Source: Lingula anatina (Eukaryota; Brachiopoda; Lingulata; Lingulida; Lingulidae). From it: a stretch of DNA of 64,000 bases. Location: assembly GCF_001039355.2 (NCBI RefSeq), contig NW_019775952.1, forward strand, positions 1 to 64,000, given 5' to 3'. The position numbers and the translations under genes are program-made. Of the stretch, positions 30,397 to 42,400 are shown one piece after another; position 1 is the first letter of the stretch; the number at the start of each line of letters is the position of its first letter. Below the pieces are notes generated by a model. The model had not been told where the DNA came from, did no database searches, and worked only from the letters and a program-made list of their open reading frames with translations.

Positions 30397-33300
30397 ATGG
30401 CTTCCACGAAGCACGTGTGCCCCTACGAAGATTGTCAAAAGTCATTTTCGAGACCTAGCAGATTAGAATGCCATCTAAGAACCCACACAGGAGAGGTAAG
30501 ATACCTTAAAAAGTACAGCTACACTGTAGAAATACCGAGAGTTTAGTTTCTTAGTCAGTGGTACGACTGTTCTCATGATGTCGGGATCGGTCACTGTGTA
30601 CCCCGCACAACTGTTTTACTATTGATTTATGTGGATTTTATATTCCTATTTAACATTATTTTATCAGCGTCCATATGTCTGCAAATGGCCAGGTTGCAAC
30701 AAGAGCTACAGCAGGTCCCAACATTTGAGAAGACATGAGGAAACTTGGCACTGTACTGAGTCTGAGGAGGAGAAAAAAGTAAAACAGATAAGGTATAATT
30801 ATTAGTGTTCATGATATCTATTTTTCAAAGATTTTGAAAATATGCCAGAGTTGCAGTTCAAATGCGTTCTCCATATGTTAAAAAAAACCCCACAGTCTTA
30901 TTTATATCCTGCGAAGCTTCTAACAATACCCAGGAGACCTAAAAGACAATAAAACCTTTAAATAAAACTTAATTTTTCAAAGTGTACCTACAGTATAGTG
31001 TCGTTATTATCTTCTCGGCCTTCTCATATTTCGCAACACATATTACATTATACATTGAAATATTGCGTCATTTCATTGTGTGAAAATGTGGTCATGCATG
31101 GTGAAGGTGAGATGTCGTCCTACTTGTTAAATGGCAATAGCCAGTGAGAAAATGTTCCTTTTAATGGCAATTTTTTAAAATATTAAATAGAATTATATAC
31201 ATTTTATTTGATTATTGACATGTATGCATATTTTGATAACTACTGAATTTTAAAAGGTATTGCATTACGTAGAGCACTTTTTTATTTATCAATATATCTG
31301 CTGAGTAAATTATTTGACCCCAACAGATTGAAAACTAATACAAGCAAGCTTCTTCACTTTCAAACCACGAAATGGTTACACTTACTGTAACCCCCAGTGG
31401 CTAATTTACTGTCCCAATCACATCTCACATTTGCTTACTTATTGTAATAAATGTTTTCATAAAAAGGCACTCAAGATTTAGTAAGAAAACAGACACTTCT
31501 GACAATTGTGATTGGTGTGGTAAAATTTAATGCAAATGCTTCTGAAATTCATGAACAAGCTGGCATGTACTTAATTTGTGACAGTCTTCCAAATGATTTT
31601 TGTTGATCCATCCATCATTTTTGATCGTCTTTTGACAGAAAAAATTAGATACCCATCAATGTAAACTTGAAAATCTGACCGTCTTCCAGAAGACAGAGAA
31701 GACGGCCTCAATCCGCCCCTGACTTGTTAAAACATTTGAAAATGAAGAAGCTGGCCCATGTCAGCTTTAATGCTGTTATTTTTATATCCTGTAGCTGCCC
31801 TCAAAAGAACTGTGCCCTGATCTTCACCTCCATGGATATAATGAAGAGGCATGTGAAGAGAATGCATGTTTTGCAGCAGTATGTGGTATGTAACAACAGC
31901 TCACCTCCATGAAGTTTTTTCCTGAAGGATGTTTAAAGGGGCACTCTATGCATTTGTAAATTTCCCAAAGCCAAATGCAGGGACAGGTGGAGCAATGATT
32001 CATGAAAAGGATAACTTGCTGTTTCTCTGAGGAAAAGTTATTTTGGCAGATAAATCCTGTAAAGGGTACTTTTAACAAGTCACTGAGGGAAAAATAAGAT
32101 TCAATTACATTTTTTTCTTTGGAAGAAAACTGGTATTTAGAAGTTAATCAGATTACAAGTATTTGTATATTACTTATTATATTTATAATTTATTAGTAAC
32201 CTTTTTATGTTATTTACAATTTTAGTGTGAATATTCTGGCTGTGGTAAAAGTTTCAAGAAGCATCAACATCTTACAGTCCACAGTTATGAACACACTGGC
32301 GTCAAGCCTTATAAGTGAGTACTATATTGTGCTCAGTTAATTTTGGAAATGCCCCCTTCTCCCCCTCCCTCCTCTCCCTCCCCCAAAGAAGTTAAATCAG
32401 TGAAAGTATACAAAACAGATCTTGAGCAGTGTTGTTTTCATTCCTGTGCCCTACATATTATGGAAATAGTCCTCTTGTGCTATTTTATTAAATAATTAAT
32501 ATTTTTTTATCTCTCCCCCCTTTCTCTTTCAATCCTAGACCCACATTTTTTTTTGTGTAGATAATTTGCGTCACTAGCAAAGGTATTGAGTTCTGTGTAG
32601 TTATTATCCCATTTCAAAAGAATGTGAAGGGCATTTGTGGTTCTTAAAAAAACAATGATGTTTGATTGGTCAGTACAACATTAGATTTAAAGTGAATCTT
32701 TTCTTTAGTTTTGGAAGATATTTTGCAGAATGATAGATACAGGAAGAAAAAGTTTGGAGTAATTTTCAGCTGTCTGTATATTATTAATTAATTGCTATAT
32801 GGTTATTCCTGTTTTAGAAAAAGTAAATGGTGTTTTAGTTTTTTTGTGTCACATGTTTATATAATGATCACATTTTTTTATTCTGTTTCAAACAGGTGCC
32901 CTTTTGAAGGCTGTGGACTAAGCTTTATTCTGCCAAGCAAGTTAAAACAACACGAAAAAGTACATGAAGGTATTTAATAAAGCTAGTGGTCAGTCCCTAA
33001 TCTGCTTAGCAAGGGGAAATTCTGTAGTCAGATGAGATTAAAGATAAAATTATCTGACGATAAAAATTGAAAATGATGAAATAAGTTGACCATGTTTTTA
33101 GGTTTTGTTAATGATATTTTTACAATAATTCAGTTTTAGTAATAATATCTGAAACATTTGTAAAGAGCAACTTTGTTGCTCATCCAGAACATGCCTTTAA
33201 ATAAGTAGACTTTTAAAATATTCAGCCTTACACTAATTCTTAGTGTCTAAGAGATAACATTAAGTCATAGAGGCTGAGAGATATATTCTTTTTAACCACT

Positions 33301-36187
33301 GTTTAAATAGTTTTATTTTTAAAATTGACTGAATCCATTATTCACCTTTCAGACATTTTTGAAATTAAACATTTGCTCTTAAAGCTTATATGTATTTTTT
33401 GTTATGTACAGACACAGATGTGTCTGTACATATAGCCATCATCTGCGTCTGTCGACGCCGTCGTCGCCGTCGTCGCCGTGCACTTTTACCGATAACACGA
33501 TAAGTGGATAACCATTTTACCTTTTGANGCCTTGTTGCATATACAGTCACCCCAAAAAGTTTGGAAACAAAATTATTTTAAATTATAATAATATAATTAT
33601 ACAATAACATATGAGCGAAAGTAAATATTTTTACCCAATATTGATGGATAATGCACCCATGTTAACTGCTTTTTTATTTACACTGAAGATTTTTCCCCAC
33701 TTCATTACATTTTCATTATTGAAAAACGATTTCATGTTTGTGAACTTTTGGGTCAAGTGTAGATACCGTTACATTGTTCAGTAACTTTGGTAAATATTCA
33801 GGAAAATGAGAAATTTTAGGTAAATATGAATAAAAATAATGAATATCAAATTTAATCACTTTGCAGGCTACAAGTGCAGTCATGCAGGTTGTGATGCCCT
33901 CTTTGCAAAATGGTCACAACTGCGAAAACACCTTTCAAAGGATCATGTTAAAGGTAATTATGCGATCTGGTGGTGTTACTTTATAGTGCATACTTGTATG
34001 ATCTTTATTTTAAAAAAAAATTATTGCATATTTCATTAATTAAAAGATTGAATGACAGTTATGAAATAACTGATAAAATTTATAAAGTACTGTTGCTATA
34101 ATTTTTAGCGCCGAAAGCTATTTTAATGTTTAAATGGTTTGATTGTTATAACATCAAAAGTAACAAAACCAAGTAATATTAAATGTTGAAACCAATTTCA
34201 GTAGTTGAATCTGTAAAATGTATCAATGTCAAATGCTTTCAGTTGACATTATTAACCAGTACTTTTCTGTAAATTTAAGACATTCAATCAAGACTGATTG
34301 ATGCTACACAGTAGTCATCTTTTTTCCAGTTCACACTTGCTCTACCTGTAAGAAAACATTCACCAGGAAAGAGTGGCTGAGAAAACATGAAGCAGTTCAC
34401 AGTGGAGAGAGGGACCTCTTCGCCTGCCCCTACGATAACTGCCCCAGGTCCTACTTAGACATGAGGAACCTGACGCACCACTTGAAGTCGTACCATGATG
34501 GGAAGAGGTTTCCCTGTACACAAACTGGGTGTAGCAGGACATTTGCAACAAAAGTATGTATTATACTTATTTTGAGGAAGGAAGATACTGAAATAGAATA
34601 TTGAAGAAAGAGTTGAAGGAAATACTAGAATCATGAGAACATACTTGATTAGCTTTTTGTCCTGAGTATTTCAGTGCTTACTTGTTTTTTGCCTTATTAA
34701 AGATGCATTTGAAGTCGCACATTTGCCACAAAACTGACCAAATGCCACCATATAGTTTCAAATAAAATAACTTAGAAATTCCAAAGAACAGAATTTTATA
34801 TTTCCTAAAAAAAATTTCTTTCTGTGCTACATATAACCTTGGCTGTTTTTGGCAACTCATTTGAATAATTTTGCTTTTGTGTGAGCAGCAGTAATGCACC
34901 ATACATGGCCAATTTGGCAAATTTTTACAGATTGGAGAGATAAAGAGGCCAATTTACGGCCAGAATTTTTGAAGATGGTGCAGTTGTAAAAATATTTTAT
35001 AGCTGATAGAGTGATTAATTAGGTTTATCCCTTGGCATGTTGACTCTTTTTGAGTTTTTTAAGAAACTTGTACAAGTGGACTTTATGCAAATTCACACTG
35101 GCTTCAAATGTAACTTTAAAATTCAAAACTAACTGTTACATGCGTTCTGTATCAGAATGTACTTTTAACACTTTTTTCATAGTGGATTTGGATATTTCTA
35201 GAAAATAAGGATAAGGTCATATTTAAAAAGAACATCTCTATGGTAAAATGTTCATGGTTTTTATACTCAGTGTATTTATCTCCAGGGGCAGTAAAGTGAT
35301 ATTTTATTTTAATTTCAGCAAAAGCTATGCCAGCATCAGAAATTGCATGACAGTAACAGGCAGTTTAAAAAGGTGAAAAGTGACTTGTCTTTTTTGCTTT
35401 AAAATATTACTCATACAGAAATTATTTATTTAAAAGTTAGATTGAGAAGACACTAAGATAAATTGTGTTCACCAGAGTAAACAAAAGATACTTCAAAAGT
35501 CTTAAAGCACTGATTGATGTAGTGTTGTTATTATTGAGTGTTTTGAGATGCTTGATAAGACTTTATAATTTAATGTTCCAGAAAAAGGTGAAGACAGATG
35601 TGAAAAGAAAAAGCATGGCTTCAAAGCTGTCTGGTATAAGTGACAAAGATGCTGAAGAAATTGGTGCTAATTTATGTGATGCTGGTGAAAGAATTCCAGA
35701 GGACAGAACTGCTGAAATGTGCAATACAGAGTCTGGCTCTTGTAGTGGTAATTTTACCGTTGTCACAGACTATACCACACAGGTCAAGGGTACCACTGAC
35801 CATACCGCCAAGCTCAAGGGTACCAGGGACTGTACCGCCAAGTTCATGGTCACCACAGACTGTTCTGCCCAGGTCATTGGCACCACTGACAGTAATGCAC
35901 GAATGACAGGTACCACGAACTGTATTGCCCAGAACATGGGTACCAAAGACTGTACTACCCAAGTCACTGGGTCTGAAAATGTTGTGACAGATAACTTTAA
36001 CCAAATTGATGGGAATAGAAGTAGTTTTGAAACTGTTCCCTCCAGTGAAAAAGATAATAGTATGGACATGCTACTGAAGAATAAAGGGGACCTAAGGAAT
36101 AAAAATGTTGGCCAATCAACAAGCAATACTGAACTTCTGAATGGTTACTGTAGTAACACAGAAAATAATATAAATAAAGTGAGATAA
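30397..36187 (+). CDS. GTF3A: Transcription factor IIIA, nine C2H2 zinc fingers
   Basis: Nine exons, all in phase: 30397-30495, 30668-30792, 31795-31885, 32226-32314, 32896-32969, 33867-33953, 34330-34553, 35319-35372 and 35582-36187; 482 residues. Fingers 1-6 each fall in one exon. Exon 7 holds fingers 7 and 8 and the first half of finger 9, and exon 8 completes it. Finger 7 is the short C-x2-C type (CSTCKKTF), as in vertebrate TFIIIA. After the fingers, KRKSMASKLSGI matches the KRSLASRLTGY-like conserved tail start of TFIIIA. TFIIIA binds the internal control region of 5S rRNA genes and 5S RNA itself, acting in nucleus and cytoplasm. The rest of the tail is low-complexity, Thr-rich, and built from seven 10-residue repeats. 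ATG at 30397 is the first start in frame; a nearer upstream ATG at 30381 is out of frame. AATAAA lies at 36668-36673. Confidence 0.93.
31579..31721. mobile_element. 5'-truncated copy of the CAGGGGCGGATCC element in TFIIIA intron 2
   Basis: The block from GACAGTCTTCC through AAAAAATTAGATACCC, ATGTAAACTTGAAAATCTGACC and AATCCGCCCCTG matches 51524-51665 closely. The left terminus CAGGGGCGGATCC present at 51498 is missing here. Confidence 0.7.
35765..35974 (+). repeat. Seven-copy 30-bp coding repeat in the TFIIIA tail
   Basis: The tail reads as consecutive decapeptides TDYTTQVKGT, TDHTAKLKGT, RDCTAKFMVT, TDCSAQVIGT, TDSNARMTGT, TNCIAQNMGT and KDCTTQVTGS. At the DNA level the unit is CA(G/C)...CAGGTCAAGGGTACCA-like, with GGTACCA recurring every 30 bp. 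The same array lies in the pseudogene copy at 55975-56184. The period is an exact multiple of three, so copy-number change keeps the frame. Confidence 0.9.
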
Positions 36188-39100
36188 ACACCGAACAAAC
36201 TAATGGATTAACAAAAGATTCCAGTCAGTGAGTTGTGAGGAACTTGCATCTGAGGAATGGTTTTGTCCTACAGAGTGTTGTTAATCAAAGCACTGAATGT
36301 TAGAATAATATCAGTTAGAGCTGGCAGACTGGCAGTAAGGTTAGGATCACGTTTGCTTTTATGTTCACATAAAATACCAACAATGTCTTCTTTCGCCAGT
36401 TTTGTCTTCTTGTCATTGTTGCATCTTCCATTATTTTGATCTGACTGGGAGTTTTAAATCTGATAAATATATGCTCAAAATGGTACATAGGGAAATATTG
36501 AAATGTGCCTAAATTTGGAAATGGGAATATGTCTGTGTGAATTTTCCGTGTAATTTATGCATTTAGATGCTAGTTGAATTGTCAACGTGGGTGTTTGCCA
36601 TTAAAAAAAAAAACACTGCCTGTACCCAGCTTATCACCAAGTGGTTGATATGTAAAGAATAATACTTAATAAAAACATATAATTGTAATTGATAACTGCC
36701 CAGTGTTGAGATCTCAACCTCAGATCCTATACAAGGAACTGACCTGATGAATTAGTCATAACAGTTTATTCATTGTAACATGTGCCTACACCTGGGTGGA
36801 TGAAAATAACGATGTAAATTTTATTTAAAAAAAGCATGTTATTAAATACCTGTAAGGTGCATGCCAACTCCTAACTTACTAAAGGCAATTGTTTAAGGCA
36901 AGTTACTATTACTACTACTCTTTGAGGTCATGTGAGTTATATGGACAGGACGTGTCTCCAGGCCCTTGTCACGTGTGTGACAAGTATTTAATTTACTCAA
37001 TATGAAACAAAACTCATTTCGAAGAAAAAATCTAGTTCTTCTATTATATGCATATGTTAAGGATTGATTTGATTGTTTATGGCATAACCTTTGTCATCTA
37101 TGTATGTGTTGTTGCTATTATTGTTATGATACTGTTATTGTTATTACCAGTGCCAATAAGGTGGTTTTCTATGTTATTTGTTAGTTAGTTTGCCACCAGC
37201 CTAACTCAAAAAGTTAAGATTGGATTTTGATGTCAGTAGATAGATCACAAATAAGCTACAACTTCAAATTGATTAGATTTCGGTTATCCAATAATTATTT
37301 AATCAATTCGTGGTTTATTGTTAATTGTTATTTGTATGTCTGTCTGGTACAAACGTATATTTCAAAAATTATGGCCGGATTTTAATAAAATTTTCAGGAT
37401 AGGTCGGAAATGGGCTATGTTAAGGTGGAGATTTAGCTGTAACTTAATTTGATTTTTGAGAATTTAGCTCATTATTTAGTTTATCATTAATTAGCAATAA
37501 TGGAAATTGAGTTAATTAAATGATTAAGGAATGATCAGTGAGAATAGAGTTTCCTTTGCGGAGGTCTGCGCTCTCTGAATGCTTCTCCAGTGATCATGAT
37601 TGTTACTATTGTTTATTTATTTTATATTGTAATTATTTATTTNNNNNNNNNNNNNNNNNNNNNNNNNNNNNNNNNNNNNNNNNNNNNNNNNNNNNNNNNN
37701 NNNNNNNNNNNNNNNNNNNNNNNNNNNNNNNNNNNNNNNNNNNNNNNNNNNNNNNNNNNNNNNNNNNNNNNNNNNNNNNNNNNNNNNNNNNNNNNNNNNN
37801 NNNNNNNNNNNNNNNNNNNNNNNNNNNNNNNNNNNNNNNNNNNNNNNNNNNNNNNNNNNNNNNNNNNNNNNNNNNNNNNNNNNNNNNNNNNNNNNNNNNN
37901 NNNNNNNNNNNNNNNNNNNNNNNNNNNNNNNNNNNNNNNNNNNNNNNNNNNNNNNNNNNNNNNNNNNNNNNNNTGACCATTTTTTGCATCTTTATTTTCT
38001 GTTTTTTGTCTGTACATTTGACAGCTTTGCTGCCTTGTTATATATTGGGCACTTAAATAGTCTGATTATAACGTGAAGGGATAACAACTCTCCATATGAG
38101 ATTCATATTTTTCACAATAAATACATTGTAAACAACACAAAGATATATAATAAATTATATTTTACCACCAAAATGACTAATCGCAATTACTTTAAAATGT
38201 GCTTGCCATCGGACTTTGTCCTTTTTCTATGATTTACTCAACCTCTTATTCAGAAAACTCAAACATCAAATGACATAAATTTTGTTTACTTTTAGAAAGA
38301 ACTGAAAAAACTGATACAATGGTAGTTTTTTTTTGTTTGTTTGTTTGGTTTTGATTAAAAATTTTACAAAATCTGCCTCTATAGCATCCAACAAGTAAAT
38401 ATTACTTTCTATGGTCTACTTATGCACGTAAGTGGACTTTCTGAGCCTTGTAATTTATACCCAATACTTCATATCTTCATTTTCTGTCTTCTTCCTTTAT
38501 TTAGTAAAATATTTAAGAATTATATAAATGCCTCAAATAGAGTATTTTCTTTCCTGGGAAGTTGGGTGTCTTGGGGGGAATTGTCCGGGGGGGGGGGGGG
38601 GGTTGTATAGGGGGTTGTTCTAGAATCGTTATAAAGGTGTATGTTTGGAAAAATAGCTTTTTCTCAGTTACTTTCATGTGAACTTTTCATCTCAAAATCA
38701 GTGCAATAAAAATAAAGACTTGTGGAGCATCAACTACCTTTTTTCACCACCTTACACGTTTCTGCACCAAGGGTGGCCAATCGTCAGTTTTGCTGCATTG
38801 TAATTTGTCTGAGATAATGAACGGTTTCCGACGTAACTCTATAACTAAGTTATTATCATGAAAATTACTAAACACATGAAGTATGAAGTATGAACCCTTC
38901 AAAGCAGAGTACCTCTATATATACAATCAGCAACACGAGAAAAAAGAGTCCAAAACTTCTCTGACCCTGTATACATCTATTGATAGACAATCATCAACCA
39001 TATTAAATTATTTCTTTTTCTTTCTACTCGTATGTAGCCATGCGGTAGAATCAGAAGTAGCATAGACAATGATAACGTGTAACATTAAAAGTTGAATAAA

Positions 39101-39469
39101 GAACCAGGTAGGCCTATGCTATCATATTTTCAATAATATGTATAAAGCAACGAAAATAACATATGGAGACCATTCAATTTCCTGTGTAATCAGATGTATA
39201 TAATAAACAAGTGAGAGGGTTGTGGACTTATTATTTTTTATTTCTTGCATATATTCTGCCCAAAGGGAATAGAGACACTCTTGTAACATGCATTATATAT
39301 GATCTGCCTGAGCACTTTCAAAATAGAATGATTTCAATTATGTTCACTATATTTGTTTCAAGGTAAGATTGGTTATTCTACTATTCTGGCATATGAGCTA
39401 TAGTGCCTATACTAACGCCTCTGCCTTGCTAACTCGGAAAAAACGGAATTTGTCCGCACACAGAGCAAC
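36188..39469. other. 3' flank of TFIIIA and 5' flank of receptor A
   Basis: Non-coding. It contains the TFIIIA poly(A) signal (36668), a repeat-like block at 37160-37590 (GCCTAACTCAAAAAG, TTTTCAGGATAGGTCGG, TTTGCGGAGGTCTGCGCTCTC), the N-run at 37643-37973, and a G-run at 38586-38602. The same non-coding sequence follows the pseudogene copy at 56398-59888, so nothing here looks protein-coding or unique. Confidence 0.6.
37643..37973. other. Assembly gap (331 N)
   Basis: A run of N. In the paralogous copy the flanking sequences are separated by roughly 550-600 bp (from about 57853), so the real missing sequence is probably longer than the N-run. The copies are nearly identical up to the left gap edge. 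Confidence 0.98.
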
Positions 39470-42400
39470 ATGTTTCTCTCAAACAGGGCTTTAGTTTGGT
39501 ACTTGAATGTTTGCGCGTTAGTAAACGTTAGCAGTGCTGTGAAAAGTAACCTATCATCATCAAGTGAAGACGAAAATGATTTGCCACACTTGCGAATTTT
39601 TCACCGAAACGAGGAAGAAATTAACAGGTTATGTCCACTGATAAACAGCACTTTTTCTTGCGCACATTACGAATATACGAGCTACTGTAGTTGTGACCCG
39701 GAAACCTGCATGGCTTATGGAGATTGTTGTCATGATGTCGCTTTTAATGGATCGGAAGCTGAAATAAGGAGGTTGAAAAATAACAAGAATAAGTTGAACC
39801 AAACGTCGTGTGTTACTCTGCCAGGTATGTCGATCGCGGTGAAAATGGTAACGTCTTGTCCGCCAAATGCCGACAATATTACCTCCAAGGAATGTTTCAA
39901 CGCGGGCAGAACAGCCAATATAGACCCCAAAAGGGACCTACCAGTCTGGTCCAAGACAAGTCGTGTGATGTATAGAAATATTTTCTGTGCTCTTTGTCAT
40001 AATGATATAGAGGTGGAGCCTTGGCTACCATATTTTAACTGCCAATCGTCAGACGTAATCAATTTATTGCCCAGAAATTCCACAGACAAACTTTTTTTGT
40101 TGAGACAAAATGTATCTTTGCCGAGTTGTTCAATTCTGTTTCAGCTACGCTCTCATATGGAAGGTGTGCACATGTGTAGGACAAATGCCAACAAAAATTC
40201 CGACAACATTATTGTACCGGTAGCTTTATGGTACCAAGAGTGGATGGCACAATTTCAACCTTTTGAATATGGAAACATCATCCAAACTTGCAATGTGACA
40301 GGTCTTTGGAAAAACTATGACAACGAACAGATAGCCAGATGCGGTGCATATCATCAGTGGGTAGTCGGGGTGTTACCACATAATCTGTTTTCTGCCACGA
40401 CTTCCACGACTTCCACCCCACCATCATTTGGCTTATTCGCTAACGCTGATTGTGCGCTGTGCAATGGCATTATCCTTCGAAATGATAGCTTAATATGTCC
40501 ACAAACAAAACCAAACAAAGTTACTATAATGAATAAATTCGTCGTAAACATGGCGGCGGCAAAAGCATACATTCCATCGTTTTCAATGATGGTGGATTTT
40601 TTCGACGAAAACGGTAAGAGATATAAAATTATAAAAGAAGGATGCCAGTTAGGATACGTCAAAAGACAAAGAAACGTAAGTCATTGTACTTCTTCTGTAT
40701 GTTGTTGCAATGGACGGGTTGCTTTAAATAGTCTACACATATGAGAAATCAGTAATGATAAAAAGGTCTAAACATTCTTTGACAAAGATGAAATCAGAAT
40801 TACAATATGTATTGAAATTTTGTATCTTTAAGACTAATTTAAAGTACCTATGCTACTCAATAAAATGAAACAGTGTTTTTCAAAATGAAGTTTTGGCGCA
40901 AAAACAAATGTCCAAAACCTGAATGTACATAGGGGATTAAGACGGTATTGAAGTATTCTCTCTTTTTCCCGTCCCTTGCAATTTTTGATGTGTTTAAGTA
41001 TGGTGCAATTCCACATGTAGGCCTATATTTTTACTGGACTTCGTTTTCTCTAAGGTGATGCTTATATATATATATAGTGAGTTCCATTGGTATTTTATGA
41101 CACAATATATGACACTCAAAAGGGTGTTATTACCAATTAAATACAGTTGACTTCCTTCACTGCCTTACTACAGTGCATGAACTTACATAGCCAGAGAAAC
41201 CAAGCGGTGATTACGTACATGACAGCTGTAAGATAAGTTGTTTACAGCAATTGCAGTGTGTTTTCAAATATACAGACTTGACTCATTTTTACCTAGGCAT
41301 ACCTTTGAAACTGAAATATTCCATACTAAATGTCAAGACTGTATATAACTCTGTCAAACAATATATACGACCTTAGCGTGAAATCTATGAGAGGGAGTAA
41401 AATGTGTTGCTGATATACAAAGTATAGGACAAAAAATGAAAAGTCAGTTTAAAATCATTATGACAGAAAGCCAAAAAATTTAAACTGCGCATCCTTTGTT
41501 GGTATTATAACAATTTAGACCACATACAGTTTTTAAACTTCTCTTTGCTTCATTTCCATCCCTGGCCCCCGTTTCACAAAGAATCTTAAATCCGTAGTCG
41601 ACTAGCTCGGGCTGGGTGACCTAGCTAGGTCGACTACGCTGAAGTCGCCTAGGAGTGTTTCACAGAAAATCTAACGTCTTAGCTTGGCGTGCTTACCGTA
41701 GTCGACGTGCACGAGAAACTCTTCAAGAAAAGGAGGTGTAAAATTTCTAAAGTTTCACAAGACATGACGTCTTTCGGCCGAGAACGATCGTTTATCAACA
41801 ATAAAAATCAGCCAAAACACAGACAAAGTTTGTTTTTGAACTTTATTGATAAGTTTTAATTCAATACAACTTCAAAGTAACAGTTAAACATTAGATTGTC
41901 GTGGAACACTGCTGACGGCGTCTAGCGGTCAAAAACATAAACAAACACGCGATCGGTTGGGTGAAGTGCCACTTTATTTTTTATTTCATTATTCCATAAA
42001 TGTCAGTGCTATTCAAGGATATTATAACACAATATCTTGAAGGAGGCATGTTCTTTCCACATTTTTGTTGTTTATGCTCTCATTTACCGAGTTTTAGTTG
42101 AGCTTGCCGACTTAAGTCTACTCCCGAGGAGGCTAGACATCGTCGACTATAGTAGGCCTAGCTAAGAAAAAAACGACGTAAGCGACCTTTTAGATTCTTT
42201 GTGAAACGAGACTTAGTGACGTAACGACTTAATTACGTTGGTAACCAAGCTCTTAGTCAGGTAAACCGACTTAAGTTTTTTTGTGAAACGGGGGCCTGCT
42301 CTAACTTCTGGAGGAAATTTGTGCATAGTATAATTAATATTTACAGGAAGAGTGCAAAAAAATAATTTGTCCAGCCGGCATGACACCCAGTGGTACAGAC

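Noticed and set aside
33411-33480. GTCGTCGCC-rich stretch in TFIIIA intron 5 as a possible coding or regulatory module
   Set aside because: It is a short triplet-rich repeat of a common kind with no splice sites of its own; nothing specific can be supported.
35765-35974. CRISPR-like regular spacing of repeats
   Set aside because: The repeats are contiguous, coding and in a eukaryotic gene; there are no unique spacers.
35672-36126. Long antisense open frames (110 and 118 codons) opposite the TFIIIA tail, repeated at 55882-56336
   Set aside because: They are shadows of the GGTACC-rich 30-bp coding repeat on the other strand and appear in both copies only because the tail is duplicated.
37538-38056. 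Open frames spanning the N-run
   Set aside because: They exist only because N codons contain no stops.
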